Origin: Sinonovacula constricta
Taxonomy: Eukaryota; Mollusca; Bivalvia; Cardiida; Solecurtidae
Assembly (NCBI GenBank): GCA_007844125.1
Contig: CM017563.1
Coordinates: 30,308,328 to 30,372,327 of the forward strand
Direction: 5' to 3'
DNA: 64,000 nucleotides
Shown here: positions 57,801 to 64,000 of the stretch, in pieces
How positions within the stretch are numbered: position 1 is the first letter of the stretch
Layout of the letters: every line of letters begins with the position of its first letter
Program-made: the position numbers and the translations under genes
The notes under the pieces: model-generated
Told to the model about the DNA's origin: nothing
What the model saw: only the letters and a program-made list of their open reading frames with translations
Database searches by the model: none

Positions 57801-59949
57801 ACAGACTGTGTCTTATCGTAAAGAAACTGTGCTTTGTAAAATACAAATCGGTGTTGTTTTTCAACTACAGTCACTTTCTTCTTTTCTTTTTTTGTTTGTG
57901 GAGAGGGGGCTAACTATTTATTTAGAGTTGTATACATATATCGAATGCGTATAGAAGTAACAAACTAGCAGACAAGGAAGCGAAGTTCTAAGATATATGA
58001 CACATGTTATCCAACATCAGTCAATACAGCTAGCGTCATAGTATTTCAGCTATCGAAGAAAACGTCTAGTTGCAAAGGGCAAAAATATAGATTTCTTTAA
58101 TATTCCAGATCTGATTCTAAGGTATAAAAAAGCATGACCGAAATCTAAGATATTAATAAATGAAAAACAGTTAGCAATTGTATGCTTCTTTGTAACTTTT
58201 ACTACTTTTGTAAATCAATTTGGGTTTCCGCGGCCAGGGTTTGAACTCAGGACCTCCCGTATCTACCTTCTGCGCTACGTTGTCCTGTGTTTTTAATTGA
58301 AACTGAAACTATAACAAATGGCACAAACTCAATTCAAAATATGTTTCTGCACTTTTTGTCACTTATCAAAATACAAGAACAATCAAATCAGTTTTAACAA
58401 AGTTACCAAGAAAATTTCTGAAGTGCAAGATAAAAATATTGGTTAATTCTAGCACAACTCTTAAGGGTTAATAATTTACCGTATATTCGTGTGCAGATGG
58501 CCCCAGTTTTTCAATCTTAAAATAAGTAAATAAATATATAACTGTTTTATGATATCAATACAGTATCGGTAAATCTTAGTTAACCACATTGTCAGATAAT
58601 GGCAAGAAGACTAATAACAGCAATACTAAATGTTAAAGTACAAAGTGCCCGGTGCCTTTTCAAATTTTGGTATAAGTCGTAATGCTCATGGGACTTTGTC
58701 ATATTTCCTTATATTTTTCACACGCAAATACGCATTGCCCTTTCTACGCATTGCCTACGATTTAAATCCTTATGCTATACTATAGAACGTACACTGACAA
58801 GAGACGCCCTACCTCACGAGTTCAAAATCAAACACTTGCAAATAAAATATACTAAAAACGATGAGAAAACTGAAAGTTGCGTATTGGTATATTGGTAGAG
58901 CTATGTGTTTTGCTGTCAACCATGTCCAAAATTTAATTTACGAATCTTCGTAGACCTAATTGTGGCATTTGAAATAAAAAAAGTTTCAACTTGTAGAGCT
59001 AGAGCTAGAAGTGTCGTAGATAAGCGTACTCTGAGAACCTCCTTGCATGTAAATTTCAGTCATCAACTTTTTGTTAAATTCGTATACCTCTGCATGAATA
59101 GTAGACTTAATAGTTAATGATTTTTACATTGTTTTCTTCATTGTGATACCCTTAATTAGCTGTAAAGAGCACATTGCTGCGACATATGTTCAACATCTGT
59201 TCCAATTTTCGTCCTCATATACACGATTGTACTACGACATAGTACAACATGTGGTCGACAATTGAAGAGCTGTCTTTGAGACAATACGACATTCGACAAA
59301 TACCGACGATATCGTGGCAATGTCGACATACCAACAAATTAAAATCATAAATAATGCACAATGCTCATTTTATCATGTATGCTTAGATATTTCCAATCAT
59401 TTTTTATCGAATGCTAGCTCTCGCATGGCGATATATAAGCCAAATAATTGTATATATTTGGTGTTTTAGTGTCTGTCGGTATGTTTCGTTATAATGCATG
59501 AACTGGTTTCTTTTTTTAATTATTAATCAAATTCTAACTGAAACTTGGTAAGATCGGTAACATGCCTTTTATCCTTCAAGTTTATGAAATTTTAGAACTA
59601 TTCTCTTTGGACACGTGTATTGATTCTTCGTTATTTAACCAGGGACATAAATAATCGCCTTGCAAGCTGAAACGTGATATATCATACTCATGTTTACTAT
59701 AACTATACAAATTGATCGATTAACTCTTATCTAGTTCAACACGAACTGGCTTAGGTAGGTGCTTAAGATTCGGATCTACTAACTTCCGGCTGGGAATCGT
59801 CTGATCAGCAGATACAATATTTGCTTTTAAATGTGAGACATTACAATATTTTTTAAGTTGTGACCATGACTAAAAGGTGTATAGAGTGTTTATGAACATG
59901 CAGCACGATAAGCGAGAACCGCTTACACTATATAACATTGTGATTGTTC
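54846..59949. other. Intergenic region, no supported gene
   Basis: AT-rich with a short (ACC/AAC)n tract at about 55528-55600. The stretch 56400-56620 (GGTACCGACTTGGAATGGTC, GTGGAGCGCTGCAACCTCGC) reads like an interspersed repeat, but I could not class it. Frames at 56979-57191 and 57426-57954 have no domain. Confidence 0.4.
58222..58286 (-). pseudogene. tRNA-like sequence lacking an anticodon arm
   Basis: On the minus strand, GGACAACGTAGCGCAGAAGG then TAGATACGGGAGGTCCTGAG then TTCAAACCCTGGCCGCGG. The D-arm region and a B-box-like T arm are present, but the anticodon stem-loop is missing. It may be a tRNA pseudogene or the head of a SINE. Confidence 0.4.
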
Positions 59950-61800
59950 GACAAAGGTATAGTCAAAACCCACATTAGTCCACGTTATCATAGACATTGA
60001 TCAGCTTTAAGTCCAGTATGTGTAAATATTGACATTAACGAATAGGACCTTTCCAATAAAAAGGAAAGGCCATTTTCACTCATTGACGATATTCGTTAAC
60101 GGTACTCATATATGAAATAATGGTACAATGTCAAGCTGTCCTATCTCATTTTTAATGTAAAGATAATGGAACACATCATTCTTATAAGATATTAACGAAT
60201 ACTATAAACTGGAAAGGACAATTCTCTAGCTGCATATATCTGCGTGTTTACTATCAAAGAAAACGAGTATAATTAAGCCAATATTACACTGACATGCTCG
60301 TTACATTGTAAAAATGACAGTGTTCAATTTATTAAAATTAAAAAATACATTTAACATCCCGACCTAACAAAAGTGTGCAGTATGCGATTAGATTTTGTAT
60401 AATAAATCATTGATAAGCTAGTGAGCATTAGTCACACTGTCAGTGAATATCACATCAAAGCCGGTGGTTCACCAGCCAATGATTGTACAATAGAACAGAA
60501 CGGATTATACTATTTTGCTTTATCGCGGCATTATTGTTAATATCTTATGATGTCATTACTTCGCACGCCTCTATAGCTCAGTGGTAGAGCACTGGTCTCG
60601 TAAACCAGGGGTCGTGAGTTCAAACCTCAATGGAGGCAGAGGTATGATTAGTTTTTATAAATATTTTACATGTACAATAAACCACTTAGGCTCTGCACTG
60701 TTCCATTCATCATGGGAAAGTGATTCTTTTGGATTAGGGTCTTTTACCGCAGCATTGACATTTTCTACCTTTTTTAAAAACTAAAATTAGTTTCATAGAT
60801 TTCGTTTAATATTCCGTCCTTCTTCCTTTATTCTTTCGTGCTTATTTGATTATATGATTGCTTTCTTCTTTCCTTTTCTTTCATGTTATCTTTCGTTCAT
60901 TCTGTCTTTCTTATCCAGCCAAATTTACTTCTATCTATGTCTCAATTTATGTATAAATTCCTGTTTGTACTTTTTTTTAAAAATTTCATTTCGATCTTAA
61001 TTGTATTTTTCTTTCTTCCTGGTTTAATCTTTCTTTTGTACTTCCTGTACTTCAGTGGGTTTATTTCTTTTTTAAAAAAAAAATTATTTTCCCTTTTATC
61101 TTTATTTGTTTACCTTCACATTATTATTGCTACATAACAAGTCCCTATTAATTTTAGAGCATGTTTTCGTACTAAAACTTTTCAAAGGACCCATACATTA
61201 TGAATAAATAAGTTTAAATAGTATACATATATTCATCCACCATTAAACCCACTATTAATGAAGCCATATGAAGAGTATTCTAAGCTATAGGAATATCTAC
61301 ATACTATATATATCTAGATGGGTAAATGCTATCAAATGAACAAGTTTTATTTAGTCCAATTGTCTTCCGATCATAGAAACACATATAACATATTGTGAGG
61401 TTAATACGAATAAACAGAACTCTGTACATACATATGATATTTTGAAAGGTGTCGAACTAACACGGTTATTTAGCAATACTTGTCATAATCTAGTAAGGCA
61501 TGCTATAAGATAACTATTATATATAGCTTGTTTAAGATAAGTTATAGCCGTCAATATCTTTTAATTGATATAATTTAATAAATAATTAAAGGGATTTTTA
61601 TTTATCCATTTTGGGAATGGATTCTGATGTTTAAAGGGAAGTAGTAGTTTACAATAGATTATATATCTATTTGATATCATAATTGATATAATTGCAAGAG
61701 TATTTTGTTAAAAAACATAAACATAAGTTACTTTTAATTTAATATAATGTTTAGTACTTAAAAGTATGTCATTCAATGATTTGGTTAACTGTTTATTACT
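59950..61800 (+). repeat. Segmental duplication block B, copy 2, carrying tRNA-Thr
   Basis: Colinear with 51720-53500 on both sides of the tRNA; for example GTGAATATCACATCAAAG, TCTTCCGATCATAGAAACAC and CAATACTTGTCATAATCTAG. It includes a T-rich insertion with a short + frame at 60883-61137 that is low complexity. Confidence 0.65.
60567..60638 (+). tRNA. tRNA-Thr (CGT anticodon), one T-stem change
   Basis: 71 of 72 bases match the other three genes. The single change makes the T-stem 3' strand CTCAA instead of CTCAC, so the first T-stem pair becomes a G-A mismatch. Anticodon, A box and acceptor are intact. A TTTTT run follows within about 20 bases. Probably still transcribed, but it may be less stable or on the way to decay. 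Confidence 0.85.
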
Positions 61801-61813
61801 TCAAATAACCCTC

Positions 61814-61880
61814 TGTCTCCAGAGAGGTTTGAACTGACGACCACTGGTTTACACGATCAGTGCTCTGTCATTGATCTGTA
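61814..61880 (-). pseudogene. Decayed tRNA-Thr copy on the minus strand
   Basis: On the minus strand it keeps AGAGCACTGATCGTGTAAAC, CAGTGGTCGTCAGTTCAAAC and CTCTCTGGAGACA. The anticodon loop has a changed stem (CTGATCGTGTAAACCAG), and the T-stem and acceptor pairs are broken. The flanking block B sequence to its right runs in the + orientation, unlike the other copies where tRNA and flank agree. Confidence 0.7.
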
Positions 61881-61899
61881 CATTCGGAGATGAATGAAA

Positions 61900-63720
61900 T
61901 AGTGACACATCACCAAGTAAAGGAAAATATCTTTTTACTGAATATTTTTAAAACGACTATAGCCGTCTGAATAATAAAAAGGACAATACATATATTCAAC
62001 TACCATTTTGCCTACTGTTAATCAAGCCGAATGTCATTGTACAATGTATAAAGATTATCTTGCAAACACTTTTACGCAAACAAGTACAATAGTACGCTAA
62101 GCTACGACTCGTATTTGTATATGGTATGTTCAGTTTCAAAGTAAATACTATTAAATACTTTTAAACGATTTTAAGGCGTCGGGATTTTAATCTGATCATA
62201 AAAAACGTGTAACATGTAACATAGAACATGTTCATATATTTGATATTTTGAAAGTTATTTAACTAATACTCGTATAAGGAAGTAAGCGGCCTAATAAAGT
62301 ATTCATTTTAAATGACATGCTTTAAAACGACTATTACATTGTTGATGGATTGTTTAAGATGATTCCGCTATATTTATATCTGTCATAATTTTGCTATTTG
62401 ATATAATTATCTTTCGGAACATATTCTAATTACCAGCGTGGACGCCACCCATCTATTATAGAAACAACCAAAGGTAATTTTGTTCATCCATTTTTGAATA
62501 GACTCTGTTTAAAAAGGAAGTAAGAGCTTTCATTATATGTAATGTAATATATATATCAGTTTGACATTGTAGTTAATAACAAATGCACATAAAAAGCTAT
62601 AACTGTATGTTAAGGTCTTAGTTGACATGACTTGGGTATACAGTGTATAGTACTGTATATCATCTTCTCCCCTAATATGTTATCAATACATTTTGTCTAA
62701 AGTATTATTATTACTATTATAAGAAAATATTACATCATTTTCAATGTCATATTTTTATACCAATATTGTATTAATATAAGATGAATTAAAAAAGCCAAGA
62801 TGATCTATTGTGAACCACATTTCTGGACACGTGTTGCATATTTATATTAAATTGACAATAAAATGGCAAATATAGAGTTATGATATTAAGAATATTTATA
62901 AATAAAGCGATAATCTTAAAACTTATTATGTTATTGATAAATATAACCTACATTATTGATTTGGAATATGATAATTAGGTAAATAAGAGAGGTCTTGTAA
63001 GAATACCACAGAAGTTTAAATCTGAACTACCATAGACAATATCAAACATGGTGTTAACTGAATACATTCCTAGTTGATGTTGTTAATATTGTGGAACCAT
63101 GCTTCATATCAAAAAGTTAACCCAAATGCTCTGCAAGTAAACCATAGTCTTTTACATGTAGAAAGTGTTATAGCTCATATCCTAACGTTGTATTTAGTCA
63201 AAAGCTTTGTGTCTTTTCTTTAAAATTCATATATAAAAGCAGAAACAACAGCTGCATATAATGTAATTCTTAATTACCGCGACCTAATCAAGGCATTTAT
63301 CATATGGCCTCCAGAAAAATCTCTAATTATATCTTCAGTAATCTGTCATATGCAGGTATGCCAATTTTACGTAAGCGAAACTTTAAATTATCATTTCCCG
63401 GTTTTTGTTATGGAACTTCTCAACAATAATTTTAAATTGGTATTTCTATTTTTCTTCGATCTAAATCAAATGCAAGAATAATCTTGAAGAAATCAATCAC
63501 ATCTTAAAGATGTTCAACAGCGTGTCTACTTCCAAACAAAGTTAAACCAAGTAACTGCTTAATAGAGCTTGTGCTGAACAACTACAGAACGTGGGAGTGT
63601 AGTGTCTTTATAAACATTTGAATATGCGTCAATGATTTTATTTTAACTGTTGATAACTTGACGCATGTTGTATGTTCTTTGTCAAAAAAACTTTATCCAA
63701 GACAAATTTCAGATATTTTT
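61900..63720 (+). repeat. Segmental duplication block B, copy 3
   Basis: Colinear with 52560-54650: GTACGCTAAGCTACGACTCG, TTTAATCTGATCATAAAAAA, TTAAAACGACTATTACAT, AAGGCATTTATCATATGGCC, CTGTTGATAACTTGACGCAT. It follows directly on copy 2, so copies 2 and 3 are a tandem pair. Confidence 0.6.
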
Positions 63721-64000
63721 GTTGTCTATTACATGATATCAGACATGTCAATCTTATGTCCATACGAAATGTGCTTAATGGTTTTCTGATGGAAACCAAT
63801 GGAATAAAATATTTGTTTGAGAGATGTTCGGATTTTATAAAAGCGCGAATAATTCCTTATCCTTTTATCAGCTTTATAAACATGCGAATTAAAACAACAA
63901 ATTATAAGGATGATTTTCACTAACATATATATTTTTGGTTGGCAAGTTATTTTTTATCATTTATCATTATCATTTATATTGTAAACAAATCAAACAGTTT
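63721..64000. other. Window end, no gene seen
   Basis: AT-rich. Overlapping opposite short frames at 63672-63926 have no domain. Confidence 0.4.

Noticed and set aside
57652..57954. 100-codon + frame
   Set aside because: Part of it (57740-57800) looks like a decayed tRNA-derived repeat in reverse; no protein family seen.

Overview
The window is nuclear DNA of an animal, most probably a bivalve mollusc. The reasons are AT-rich sequence, one intron-split metazoan gene, tRNA-derived SINEs of a type common in molluscs, a composite repeat of a kind frequent in bivalves (ends with AGCTCACCTGA, about 145-bp core repeats rich in GGTCACNAGGTCAAA), and very heavy tandem-repeat load. I cannot name the species. 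There are no operons or bacterial features.

Layout. 1-9.1 kb: the last three recognisable exons (+ strand) of an MBLAC1-type metallo-beta-lactamase-fold nuclease; the N-terminal exons are not visible. Its introns carry a MITE-like element (upstream), 31-bp and 76-bp tandem arrays and several SINEs, one of them inserted just before the last splice acceptor. 11-17.5 kb: a small 31-bp array, then large 35-bp (about 66 copies) and 43-bp (about 55 copies) arrays. 18.6-20.5 kb: a decayed LINE ORF2 tail and a foldback-type element whose two arms are 21-bp minisatellites in opposite orientation. 20.5-40 kb: gene-poor, with two intact tRNA-Thr(CGT) genes, one decayed copy, flanking segmental duplications, a dispersed unclassified repeat family, a strong hairpin, and a 1.9-kb 12-bp array. 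41.8-49.4 kb: a 7.6-kb array of exactly 33-bp units that is also an uninterrupted 2563-codon minus-strand frame starting with a signal-peptide-like segment. 49.5-51.4 kb: a pearl/Helentron-like non-autonomous element. 51.7-63.7 kb: two further tRNA-Thr(CGT) genes and a decayed one, inside three diverged copies of a second segmental duplication.

In all, roughly 17 kb (about a quarter) of the window is tandem array. The only confident genes are the MBLAC1 3' half and the tRNA-Thr genes. The 33-bp-repeat frame is the most interesting open question: either a very long secreted repetitive protein or a satellite that happens to be open. Most other short open frames are chance or shadows of repeats. 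All homology statements are by eye; no search was run.
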